Assembly: GCA_023078555.1 (NCBI GenBank) | Contig: CM041199.1 | Coordinates: 7,383,315-7,447,314, forward strand | DNA from: Ulva prolifera | Lineage: Eukaryota; Chlorophyta; Ulvophyceae; Ulvales; Ulvaceae | Length of the DNA: 64,000 nt | Reading direction: 5' to 3' | Shown here: in pieces, positions 35,687 to 46,903 of the stretch | Layout of the letters: each line of letters starts with the position of its first letter | Position numbering within the stretch: position 1 is the first letter of the stretch | Program-made: the position numbers and the translations under genes | Notes under the pieces: generated by a model | Told to the model about the DNA's origin: nothing | Seen by the model: the letters and a program-made list of their open reading frames with translations, nothing else | Databases searched by the model: none

Positions 35687-37058
35687 GGTTCTGAAGATCA
35701 GAGTCTTCAGTCTGCAGCAATATTCTGGGGTGATATGGGACAGTGCAACGCCAAGTGTCCTAGGACGATTAGCGCCTCAAGCATGCTCTTATTTCGCCTG
35801 GTTTATATCGTCAGACATACGCCGGATGCTGCTGGCCTGAATTCCCAGTGCTGCGTGTCTGCCCTCTCCATGCAGGTGCCGCGTCATGTCAAACCCGATC
35901 GAGCGGACAGCATCGAATATGCGAGCACCGAATATGCGATGCTGCCGAACGAGGAGACCTTACCTCGATGAGATTAGGAAGGTCGGAGCCGCTGTTGTGT
36001 GTTGGGATTTTCCCGCAGCGCCTTGGCGCTTGTGTTGGTCGACAGAGGCAGTGTCGTGCTTGTCTGACAGCGCTCGAAATATCGACAGCAAACCTCTACG
36101 TGCGGTCAACAACAGCAGCATCTACCTGGAGCTAACGTGTGCCTGTGTTTGAAGTTGCGTCGCATCGCTGCTGCTTTGATGAAACCAGACAATTATGTTC
36201 CATGTTGCATGCGAGCCGGTGCTCATGGCAACATGGTGAATGCACACTCTCGCCACAGTTGCCCGCGCCACTCTTTAGAGAGATGTATTACTCGGACGTT
36301 CACGGTACAGCACGTGTACTCTTGAAGGCTACAACTGCTCCTGCGAAGCACATCCTGCATGAAGGCGCGTGGCTGTTTGTATCGCAATTGTCTACATACC
36401 GGTACCCGTTGACCATCTTACACCCTCTGCGCTTTCCCCAAAGAACGCACATCGCCCAGAGTTGCTGCGGCAAAAAACTATAGTAAAAAATAGTCAGATA
36501 TACTTTTGCCTCGTTTAATGGCCTAGCGGTCTACACTCGTTGCAGCTTGCGTTCGGGCGTGTGTGTACAGCATGCGGTGTCGTGTTGCGGGAGTGGGTCA
36601 AACGACGGTACGCTTTGTTTCCGATGATCAGGCACACAATTACAAGGTATCTGCCGACATATAGCACGTAGCTATGGACGTAGTGCCGGCATCCTTGTTG
36701 CGCCATGATCACAGTTGCTCCGCAACGCTTGCCATCCGCTCGCCACCGTCACGTAGATTCTGCGCAACATGCAGCGTGATGCCGCACTGATAGTGTCTGC
36801 AAGTACATCCATGCGTACCTCCGAAAGCTGAGTGAGCGACGTTTGAGGCCTCCTGTGTTCTATTGTTTCAAAGCGAGTGCCACGTACCTGGCAGCATCAG
36901 CGCACAAGGACGAGCTGGTTCCATGAAGGGTGGCGACGGTTGAAATAGTACCTTCTGATCTGAATGACTGAAGTGGGTCATCTTCCGGAAGATGCAGCCA
37001 ACTGCTGTCGCCAGATTCTGGCTGAGCAGTACAGAACCTGTGAGGCTGCCATGGCTCA
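35687..37058. promoter_or_regulatory. Divergent interval between Ycf45-like and DUF482 genes
   Basis: Short frames on both strands, none with family similarity. It should contain both promoters. I see no specific element. Confidence 0.35.
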
Positions 37059-40000
37059 ATGATGCTGTCGTCCAAGCTCTACAGAACGTTATACGATGCT
37101 TTTCAGGGCCCCAAATCCATGTGGGTAGCGTCAAAAGCGTCCAAGCATCCAGCCAGCACCCCTCGTGTCTGCAGCAACGCAAGGAGAGCTCGATGCCGTA
37201 CCAGACAACACACAGCAGCAGGCATCGGCTTGAAGAGGTCACACACACATGCACGTAGCAGGAGATGCAGCGATCTACGGCCTCAGGCGATCAGCTCGGC
37301 TGCGGCGGTGGCGGGTGCGGGCGTAGCAGTCGCAGCAGCAGCAGCAGCGGCGCTGCAGAATCGGCGCCCCTCTGGCGGAGCCCACAGGTGCGGTCGTCCT
37401 CCAGTGCAGTAAACAATGATGCGTGCAGCTCACCTCTCTTTGAGTCGCCGACAGCAGCAGCAAAATCTGTAGTCTTCAGCTATGCATTGACCTCGGTTCC
37501 CCGGGCACCTCACAAAGCGCACAACAGGGGCAGCCCTTGCAATGCCTGTCTTGTGCTCTAATGTCATGCAATCCGAGACCCCAGTACGACCCAGCAAACA
37601 TGTGCCTTGTCTCCCGATTCGGCATGCTCATGTGTGTGCCACCAGCAGTGGCCACATGCCCACGGCCGGCTTTGTGTGTTTACAAAGAATTCACGTGCCA
37701 TGAACTGGGAAGGCAGGGCAATTCGCATCGCAGTCAGCACTCGTCCACAAGACCATTTCGATCCAGAGCCCGCCGACTCGTTTGACTCGTTTGTTTGCGT
37801 CCTCACACACTAGCCCTCCCCGGCTAACAGCCGCATGCATGCAGGCTATCTGTGGTCGCACCGAGCGGTGCCGGCGCCGCCAGTCAGCAGACCCCCTCTG
37901 AGTCCTCACCAGCGCAGCCTCCCGCTGCGGCCAATGGGCATGCGGCAAACGGGGCGGGACCAGCGGCCGCCGCGGGGGCCGCGGCGCCGCCGGACGCATC
38001 CGCAGCGCCTGCAGAACCCGGAGCGGAGGGTGACACCCAGGCGGGCGATGCGGCAGCGGCGGCAGGGGCGGCCCGGAAGCAGGTGGTGGTGACGACCGTG
38101 AGCTCAATCTTCGAGGTCAGCCTCTTCACACTCACACAGTCCAGGCCTTCAAGCCTCATCCGTAATCCGCGGCGCTGGCTATGAAGTCCCATGTTTACTT
38201 CACTGACGAGCCTGTATTTGGTGAGGCCTGCGTGGCCAATCCTATGTCTGCAAATGCCATGGCCCATTCTCATCTACAGCCGCAGCTGGCCCATCCTCAT
38301 CTACAGCCGCATCACCACACCTCAGACCATCAGACCATCTGCGCCACAACCTTATTCAGGCCGCATCAGCTCATAGCAGGCACATGCCGATCACCGCACG
38401 ACACCCCCGCGCCAGCCGCCGCATGCATGCATGCAGTTCTCCGCGGAGGAGTGGGACGCCTGCGCCACCTCCTCCGGCGACGTCAGCCCGTTCCTCCTGC
38501 ACGCCTTCTTCGCGGCCCTCGAGGCCTCCGGCAGCGCCGCCCCGGCCACCGGCTGGGTGCCCTGCCACATCGCGCTCCGCGAGGAGGCCGCGCCAGGCGC
38601 CCCCGCGGCCTCCGGCCGCCTGCGCGCTGTCGTCCCGGCCTACATCAAGTCGCACTCCTACGGCGAGTACGTGTTTGACCACTCCTGGGCGAACCTGCAC
38701 CACCAGCTCGGGCAGGAGTACTACCCGAAGCTGCAGTGCGCGGTGCCCTTCACGCCGGCGCCGGGGGCGCGCATGCTTGTGGCGCCGGGGGAGGACGCGG
38801 AGTCGCTGCGGAGGACGATGCTGGCCGCGCTGCCGCAGATCGGCGACGCGCTCAAGGCGCGCCTCCTCTGCCCTCGCTGATCTGCCGGGCCAACCATGTC
38901 TTGGTCCACCGAGGCGCAACTGTCTGTCTGGGTTGTCCATATGCATGCATCTCGTGCATTTGCAGTGCGTACGGCGTCTCTTCGCCCCAAAATTGCGCAT
39001 CACCACTGCTGATTGCAATTAAGCTTGGTCAGCGCCGACTGGGTGTAGGCCGCTGCCGTGTACGCATGGAGTATATGCATGCACTACCTGGTGACTCCCC
39101 AGTAAGCCACGGTACCTCGCTGAGTCTATCTGCTTGGGCCAGCACGCAAACGGCATCCTCGGGACACGGCAGAGTGCGGCTACAGGTGTCTTCAGTGCAC
39201 ATGACGTTCAACACGGAGGAGGAGTGGCGGCTTGCGGGGCAGACGGGGTGGCAGTCGCGCCTCGGGCTGCAGTACCACTGGGAGAACAACGGCTACGCCA
39301 CGTTCGACGACTTCCTCGCGGCACTCAAGCAGAGCAAGCGCAAGAGCATCCGGCAGGAGCGCAAGAGCGTCGGCAAGCAGGGCCTGCGCGTGCGCCGCCT
39401 CTGGGGCTCCGAGGTCACCCCCCGCATCTGGGACGCCTTTTACGACTTCTACATCAACACGACCGGTGCGCGCTGCCGCGCCGTGCTGTGCTGTGCTGTG
39501 CCGTGCTGTGCTGTGCTGTGCTGTGGCAGACGCCGCGCCGTGTTGTGGGTGTCGGAGCAACAGCCGGGTTGAAATCAGCGGCCTGAAAGTGCGCATGCGG
39601 CATAGAGTTGCGCTTGCGACGGCAGATCGGGGAGAGGCTCAGTGATGCCGACGCCTCATGCGTTGGCAGTCTGTCCGATGGCTCAGGCGCGCAACGAGCG
39701 CCTCATGCGGCACCTGTAATGTCCAGCAAACGGTCCCCGGCCGGGCGTGGCTACGGCTGCGGTGTCCAGGGTGGAACTGTGCTATTCTGCCGACACTGAT
39801 TCTTCAGCAACTGCCCCCACGGCGCTCTTCATCAAGCAGGTCAGGACTGCCGGCGTCAGATCTGGCTGACCGGCGCCACCGCCATGCATGCAGACCGCAA
39901 GTGGGGCTCACGCTACCTCACGAAGGACTTCTTCAAGCGTCTCGGCGACACGATGTCGGACCGCGTGCTCCTCGTCGTCGCGTACGACGACGCCTTCGAC

Positions 40001-40731
40001 CCGGACCTCCCGGTGGCCGCGGCACTCAACCTCGTGGGGTCGCACGCACTCGTCGGCCGCAACTGGGGCTGCCGCTTCGGCTCGCGCTACAAGCACCTCC
40101 ACTTCGAGCTGTGCTACTACCAGGCGATCGAGGCCGCGATTGAGCTGGGGCTGGACAGGGTGGAGGCCGGCGCGCAGGTGTGCCTCTGCTCTGCAGCATC
40201 TCCTCCCCAGCCAGGAATCCACCCAGGTTTCGGCAAGCGGTTCTGGCTGGCATAGGCGAGAATCGTGCATTGTACCTGTGTACATGTGTGTAGTGATTCA
40301 TTTGTTCACAGGATTCATAGAGTAGGAACCTGCCGTACGCGCCTGTGTACCCTGCCGGGTCCCGCCTTGTGTTCTTCATTTTTGCCTTTCGAGGCGGGAG
40401 TATGCACACGCACAATTATATACCTCGCACCTGCTGACGCGAGATGAACGTGCAGGGGGAGCACAAGATCTCGCGGGGGTACCTGCCGGCGCCGACGTAC
40501 AGCAGCCACTACCTGCGCCACCCCGTCGCCGGCCTGCACATCCGCCGCTTCCTGCGGAGCGAGGCGGCGCAGATGGACGACACGATCTCGTACCTCACCG
40601 AGGCCGCATCGCCGTTCAAGGACGCGGAGGGCGAGGAGGCGCGCCACGCGGCCGACGCGGTCGCGAGCGTGCGCGGGGCCGCCGACGAGCAGCGGCAGGG
40701 CACCGCGAGCACGGACGACGGCGACGCGTAG
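37059..40731 (+). CDS. DUF482/FemAB-like peptidyl acyltransferase (GNAT fold)
   Basis: Member of the family usually annotated 'peptidogalycan biosynthesis/recognition' or GNAT N-acetyltransferase (DUF482), known mainly from proteobacteria and plants; substrate unknown. Exons: 37059-37387 (tentative), 37845-38115, 38437-38856, 39186-39465, 39894-40177 and 40456-40731; all phases agree, 619 aa. The first ~200 residues are Arg-rich then Ala/Gly/Pro-rich, consistent with an organelle leader and linker. The catalytic region shows TVSSIFEFSAEEWDACAT, PFLLHAFFAALEASGSA, PAYIKSHSYGEYVFDHSWA, YYPKLQCAVPFTPAPGARML, VHMTFNTEEEW, GLQYHWENNGYATFDDFLA, KRKSIRQERK, LTKDFFKRLGDTMSDRVLLV, GSHALVGRNWGCRF and GEHKISRGYLPAPTYSSHYL. 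Intron 3, after 38856, appears to start with GC (AAG|GCGCG), because no GT exists before the frame closes. TGTAA occurs at 40818, about 90 bases past the stop. The start exon is the weak point. Confidence 0.9.
39483..39526 (+). repeat. (CTGTG)n pentanucleotide microsatellite in DUF482-gene intron
   Basis: About eight CTGTG units with one variant, starting 18 bases after the donor of the intron that follows 39465. Confidence 0.9.
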
Positions 40732-41117
40732 CACGTGCTGGGCGTGCTGGGCAGGCTGGCTGCAATGCGAGTCCTGGGATCTGTGGCCAGGGGGTGCCCG
40801 TGCGCCGGCTAGGGGGATGTAAATTGATGATTTTATACTCTTCCAATTGTTCCTTGCTGTAACGTGTGGAGCTCACACCTCTATCTGTTGCTTGCTGTGA
40901 TGCTAGACAGGGCTGGCATGAGTTGGCAGCGGTGGCGATGCACGAGATGCATGGCCTGTGTCACATGTCACACATCGGCCGTGTGAGCCGACGGTGACAC
41001 CTGTCAAGCCAAGCGAAAAGCGTGGGATGGAGTGACACGAGCATGCACTGTCTCATCGTAGGATACCGTTGTTACAGGATCCGTTGTTCATCGTCTGACG
41101 TAGGGCTGCTGAATCAC

Positions 41118-41167
41118 AATTACACCAGCTTAATGCAGAAATTCAAGATAATTAAGCTGCTGTAATT
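41118..41167. repeat. Short inverted repeat (17-base arms)
   Basis: Arms 41118-41134 and 41151-41167 pair at 16 of 17 positions around a 16-base spacer. GAATCACA and TGTGATTC further out (41111 and 41197) extend the symmetry. AT-rich; possibly a decayed small transposon end or simply a stem-loop. Confidence 0.6.
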
Positions 41168-43031
41168 AAGTACTCATTGGGACATCTGTGATTCGTCCAA
41201 ATCAAATTAAACCAATCATGTATTGCAATTGTAAGGGTTCGATTGTGACTCCAAACAACAGACACATTGCTGTGAATGGTTCACCTGCACTCGGGCGATC
41301 CCGACCTGACAATGTTGGCATTTCCTGGGGCTAATTATGAGAGTAGACCACGTGGCATAGGAAAGTGGGTGACGCAGCAACTATGCACACCAGCTCTGCA
41401 TGCAGTGCCTAGGGACTACTGGAGGAGCTGGTGGTTCTGGTGGAATTGCTGCTGCAGTCTGCTCTGATTCAGTCTCGCAAGGACTGCTCACATTTCACCG
41501 TGAGTAAGTGCAGCTTTAACTTGGCTCTCTGATTGTGTACAGCCAGCAGACATAATTCTGTGCACCCACCCCGACTGTGCAGTTGCTTACAAGCCAGTCG
41601 TGTCTCAGGATGTCACATGCTTCGCGACCAGGATACATCAGCGCTGTGTGCCTCTGCTGCAAGTATCGACCAGCTGCCCAGGCAGCCTTACCACATGTCT
41701 GACACGGAGCAGCACTAGCTCCGAGCTCTGGGGTATCTCACAGAGTCCAGTAGCCATGTGAAACAACTGTGCTGTCAACAATGCCTCACTAAGGGCCGCC
41801 ACGTATGGTGCAGCTGCATTGGAGCTTTGTTGTGAGGCGAAATGACTTGACCAGAGTTACAGTAATAATCCCCCGTAGGACATAACAGGTAGTGTCCTTA
41901 TATACGGTTTCAAACACGAGTCCCGTGTACAGTCAAGTCTCATGCATGCCTCTCACTATGTCGGGCTGACCAGATCACTCACATCAAGCTTTGCTTCCTT
42001 ACGTGGTGCAGCTGCAATGTGAGCTCTGCTTGCTTGCTGGCAGCTTTGAATGTACAACAGCCAACACCACACAGCCTAGTACTTTCGTTGGGGCACACAC
42101 AGTTGTAGCACTGCTGCACATTACCTCCACTGGCTCGTTGACAGAGGCAGTGTGTTGTGAGCAGCCATGGCCAATGTATTTTTTTGAAAAGAAAATGAAT
42201 TCAATTGAAGTTGCGAGCACTGAGCTGACATGGCTGAACGGCAACTACAGGAGTTAATCAATTGCTGAACTGATGATTTGACTCCCGGAAAGCTCGTTAC
42301 CTTAATGTAAACGTTGTTAATTTGGAAATGCCCGTTAAAAATGAATGTTGATGTTTTAATTATGCACTTTGAGTGTGCGTTACTTTGGGATCGGAGAACC
42401 GTAATCAGCAGCCCTAGTCTGACAAGCCCATGACGTGGGTCAGACCTCAACATTTACACACACCCCAACGGTGTCTCAGAGACCAGCAAGCGGGCTTGCT
42501 GTGATGCCGAACTGCTAGGACGCAGGACCTGGTGTGAGTGAACGAGTGCAACGCCATCACCCTTGTGCCAGCAGCGTGCCTGGTCACGACACAGCGCAGA
42601 ACTGTGGTACGTCCGCCAGAACTCGGCTTTGGCACGACCCGCGGTGCTGCGTAGTGTGCAGGGGGACGAGGAAGCGACCGTCAAACCCGAGTCCGCGCTA
42701 TCTTCGTTGCACTGCTCGTGGTTCTGGCGACTCGCCTGCCCGCTCGCCGGCACACAGCTTGCCGCACAGTCGTCCCCACATGGTGTGCGGTATGCTGGCC
42801 GGCGGTGGCCAGTGGCCGCATGCTCTGCCTGAAGCGGGCGGGCAGGCGGATCACCATGCGCCTGCGTGCTCTTGCATCACACCCCCCTCGCCAACCTCTA
42901 ACCCCGACAGCTTGTTTGGCCACTGCTTGGTGGCTCAAAGACCTGAAGCATGCCCTCGAAGCAAGCTTTCGTGAATCGCCGGTTTCAGCTGCCGCCACTG
43001 TGCACTGCAACGCCCGCCCCTTCAAGCCCCC

Positions 43032-43065
43032 GCTGTGCTGTGCTGTGCTGTGCTGTGCTGTGCTG
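43032..43065 (+). repeat. (CTGTG)n microsatellite, 3' of the SET gene
   Basis: Six to seven clean CTGTG units just beyond the stop of the minus-strand methyltransferase gene, likely within its 3' untranslated region. Confidence 0.9.
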
Positions 43066-43096
43066 GGCAGTTCACGCACGCTCGGCAGGGTGGGTA

Positions 43097-46000
43097 TCAC
43101 GCGCCGGCCTCCACGATGCCGCGGTACAGGTCCAGCACGCGCTGCGCGCCGGCGGCCAGCTTCTTGCGCTCCACCCTGTACGCCACCGCCGTGGCGTCCC
43201 ACGGCGACAGCCCCCCCGCCTCCTGCACCCAACACCCCCTCAGCACCATCCCCGTGGCCGCCGTGCGGGCTGGAGAATAGTGTGCTGATTCATCACCACA
43301 GAGCGGATACACGGAGATTTGCTTCACACGCCATGGTGCAAAGACCCGGCCGCGCCCGCAGCACCGTGGTCTACAGACAACCGCCAACGGCAGTCCGAGA
43401 ACTTTTTTCACATGCATGCAGAATTTGACACCGCCGCGATGTTCATGTGCTGTTGTTCTGCACGACAAGCAGCGCGGCCAGCGGCGTGTGCAGGCACAGT
43501 GGAGCGCTGTGCTGTGCGTGCTGTGCTGTGCTGTGCGTGCTGGGGCGGGCGGCACCTGCAGCGCGACGTCGTGCTCCAGCGTCGTCGTGAACTCCTCGCA
43601 GATGCTGTCCAGCTTCCGCTGCAGCTTGTCCACGACCGCGGCCTCGTCCTTCAGCACCTGCACATGCACGCCCATCATGCACACCCGCAAGCCGCCCAAG
43701 CCACGACGACCACCTCCGCCACAACCCAGTCCTCGGAGAGAAGCATGCATCTGTGCGGGTGGCTACAGGGATGTTCAGTGGTCCTGCATGCATGGACGGC
43801 ATGCGTGGGGCCGCACCTGGCTGGCGTTGGGCATCTCGGAGGCCTCCATGCTGTAGGTGGGGATGCTCTTGAGGGCGCACAGCAGGGCGGGGTCGTTGCC
43901 GGACATGAGGCTGTGGAAGCCCTCGTCTCCGAGGGCACTCTGTATCCGCGACAGGCTCAACGACGCCCCCCTGCGCGGCACGCCAGCATGTCAGGTGAAT
44001 CTGATTTGCGATCCAATAACGCATTGGCAAATCCGGATGAACGGGACCACAATGCAAGTGTCAGAGCATGTGGCGGGGCATGTAAGAACCTAGACGTGCG
44101 GCTTGGGGTCACGGCCACGTCCGGTGGCGGCAATCAGCACAGCACGCAGCATGAAGCGGGTGTTCCGGCCACAGTGCCAGCCCGCCGGGCCCACCCTCGC
44201 ATTTCGTCTCGAGCTCAAGCTGGAACACGCATGCGCTGACGTGTCCTCTACTAAGAAACGCATCCATGAGCGGTGCGACCAAATTACCCCACAGCAAAGT
44301 GGCGCTGCCGACCGGGTGTGCGCAGGGGACATACGCCGAACCGTTGGAATGATCTGTGCAAGGGATGCCAAGCTTGATTCTAGGTCATCAGCTTTGAAAG
44401 TCAAACAGACATGATACACCGTCAACCCGCAACACGTCTCGCATCATATGGCTCTGAGAGCCCGGCGGACCGAAACTGTCAAAACCAAAAAATATCGCCG
44501 AATTCTCGCAGAACAGGACAAGGCAGAGCGACACAGCCTGAAACGAGGGGCGCGTACGGGGCGCCGCGCAGGGGGGTCGTCCCGACGTAGCCGTCAAACA
44601 GTTCAAAGTCTAGGCGGTCGGCCTCATTCCCCGGCAACACGAATCCATACTGCACCAGCAGGCGTCGGTTGGTCGCGCCGGCCGCGCCGGTGTAAGACAC
44701 AGTCACCTCGTCTCCCGCCGCGATGTCCTCCGCGGCCCGCATCACCACCCAGTTCTCCGTCGACCCCGTCTGGATCGCGTCGGCGCCGTCGAGGACAGGC
44801 ACGAGGCGCGCGTTGGGGGCAGTCGAGTGGTTCGCGAGGTCGGCAAATGGCACCGCGGCAAAGAGCGTCTGCGTGAGCTGGAAGGCGCGCGAGCGGACGC
44901 ACGCGAGGCCCCACTGCAGCGGGGTCGTGGCCGTGGCGTCTGCAGCATGCATGGGCGTCATGCACGCGTGGCCGTCTCAATCCATGGTCATCATCACACA
45001 CTTGATGTAGGTCTCATCAGGACCTGACAGTCCTGGTTTGCGGATTGTGGATGTGCAGATACTGCGCCAAACTTCCAGGGATTGGCCGATGAAACGCGCA
45101 CCGAGGTACGACGTGTTGACGTCCGGGAAGTCGCGCTCGAGGAGCTGCCGTCGCTCCAGCGCCGCGTCGGCGACACGCGGGTGCTGCAGCGCCGCTAGCG
45201 CGGCCGCGTCCTGGCAGAACGGCAGCGCGAGCGCGCGCGGCCGCGGCAGCAGCGCATCGACGTACGCGGTCGTGAACGCGTCGCCGCCGCCCTCGGACAC
45301 GTCGACGAGTGCGTGCGCGAGCAGCACGTCCCACGGCGGCGGGAACTCCGCGTCGGCCGCGGCGCCGACGGCGGCGGCGAGGCGCGGCCACGGCGCGGTC
45401 GGCAGCGTCAGCCCCGCGCTGTCCTCAAAGCAGAGGCATGCCTGCAGGCCGGAGGAGGTACACATTCATGTGGGCCTGCTTGCCGCATGCAGCTAGAAAA
45501 GCTCTGGTGTGTCGATCGCAGTGCGTACTGCACGTGGCGTGATGCAGACATGCAGGGGTGGACTGCACAAATGCTGCTGCCGAAATCGGTTGCAGACAGG
45601 GTGAAGGCCGTACAACCGGGAGCAATGTGCCTGCACAGCTATGTACTCCTCGCAGAGGTGCGTCAGCTTCACCCTGCTGCCTTCCAAGCGATCTTGTTCT
45701 AGCTGTGGTTGAAACGCTTTGCAGTCTACTTTCCAGTTCTGCCATGCAAAGGCCAGAGCTCATGCTGTTTGTTCTCTTGTTCTGAATCTGAGCGTTGGTC
45801 TAAGTTCGCAGGGTGCTGCTGGAGTCCTACATGTGAGCACACCGAATGGTACATCACAGTCCCAGGCGAGCGGGCGTCATCGTGCGGGGAAAGTACACAA
45901 AGTAGTCGCAGCCAGGGGGATCATGCAGGATATGAGCACAGATGTCAGCGCCAGCACCCCCCTGGCAGGGACAGACAGCTCCCGAATTCGTGAGACTAAA

Positions 46001-46903
46001 CTGCAATTCGTGAGACTACAGTGCAATATATTGCTGAGTTTGTACGCACTCTGGCTGGGCCTTGATATCAGGAAAACACGGTCACACAGCACTTGCACGT
46101 TCCTTCTGGACGCAATGCACAGCTATTCACTGAGTCGATCGCATCATCTGAACACTTTGATAGCTTCTGAGGCGTGATACGATGAGTAAGGGGTGGCGAA
46201 ACATGTGGCAGGGCGACCACTTGTATATGCAGTGAGGGCTCTGTGTCCTCTGGTAGATCAGCACAGATGTGTTGCACACAACAGCTTGCAGCTGCCATAG
46301 GACAGTGCAACCTTTTATGAGGAATCAGCATGTCTGTTCGATAGTGTCTGCATGTACAGTGTGTCTGCTGCATTTCCATATCAATCAGGGCTGTCCATCT
46401 TTGGCTGTGGGTGTTGATTGAACCATGTTGCACATCAGCTGATCACACCAACGTGACACGCCTATGAGGTCAGCAGAGACTCCAAATTTGTACAATTTTC
46501 CCGTATTGATCTGAGATCGTATTTGACTCAACAAGCACAGGTACTGCGCTGACACAGCAGGCGCTGGTTACCAAGGTCATGCTTTTGAATGGTTCAGCTA
46601 TCGTACCGCAAGGGGCACGTAGAACAGAGCCTCGTCCTTCTTCACGTCCTCAGTTGCATAGAGGCCTCGTTGATTGTTCTGTGGCCTGGCCTCTACGTAG
46701 TCCAGCTGGGCACCGCATGCGGCTGCAAGATCAGCCACCTCGTCTTGAACAGCTGACGATCGGCAAAGCAGAACTCGCCTGTGGCTTGAAACACGTCTGC
46801 TGACCACACCAGCGGGAGTGATCACGCTTGGCATACTTCCTGCTGTCCGAAGTTGTGCATCTGTCGTCGGCAACCGACGCCCTTGCCACCTGTGCAGCAG
46901 CAT
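43097..46903 (-). CDS. SET-domain protein methyltransferase (Rubisco LSMT-like)
   Basis: Lysine methyltransferase of the SETD3/LSMT class, which in plants modifies plastid proteins; the substrate here is unknown. Exons supported: 46607-46903 (Arg/Ser-rich leader, then RGLYATEDVKKDEALFYVPL), 45102-45441 (split-SET insert region), 44587-44939, 43817-43970, 43556-43657 and 43097-43222. The third carries LQWGLACVRSRAFQL, PFADLANHSTAPNARL, AAEDIAAGDEVTVSYTG and LLVQYGFVLPGNEADRLDFE, the SET core including the NHS and Y motifs. The last three form the C-terminal substrate-binding domain (LSLSRIQSALGDEGF, LKSIPTYSMEAS, AVVDKLQRKLDSICEEFTTT, AYRVERKKLAAGAQRVLDLY). One exon is unresolved: sequence between 44587 and 43970 must supply a link ending in phase 2, with candidates around 44110-44230. 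The ATG at 46903 gives a plausible plastid leader. Confidence 0.85.
43506..43540 (+). repeat. (CTGTG)n microsatellite in last intron of the SET gene
   Basis: Imperfect CTGTG/CGTG units inside the intron between 43556 and 43222. Confidence 0.85.

Larger units (their letters stand above)
40732..43096. other. Convergent intergenic region
   Basis: 3' flanks of the DUF482 gene (+) and the SET gene (-). AT-richer than its surroundings, especially 41100-41230 and 42170-42380. It contains TGTAA motifs at 40818 and 40858, a small inverted repeat (41118-41167) and a CTGTG microsatellite (43032-43065). No gene recognised. Confidence 0.45.

Noticed and set aside
38371-39018. Long minus-strand frame over the DUF482 gene
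   Set aside because: Arg/Gly-rich shadow of a GC-rich exon whose sense strand has clear family motifs.
41118-41167. Terminal inverted repeats of a DNA transposon
   Set aside because: Arms are only 17 bases with a 16-base spacer; no transposase and no target duplication seen.
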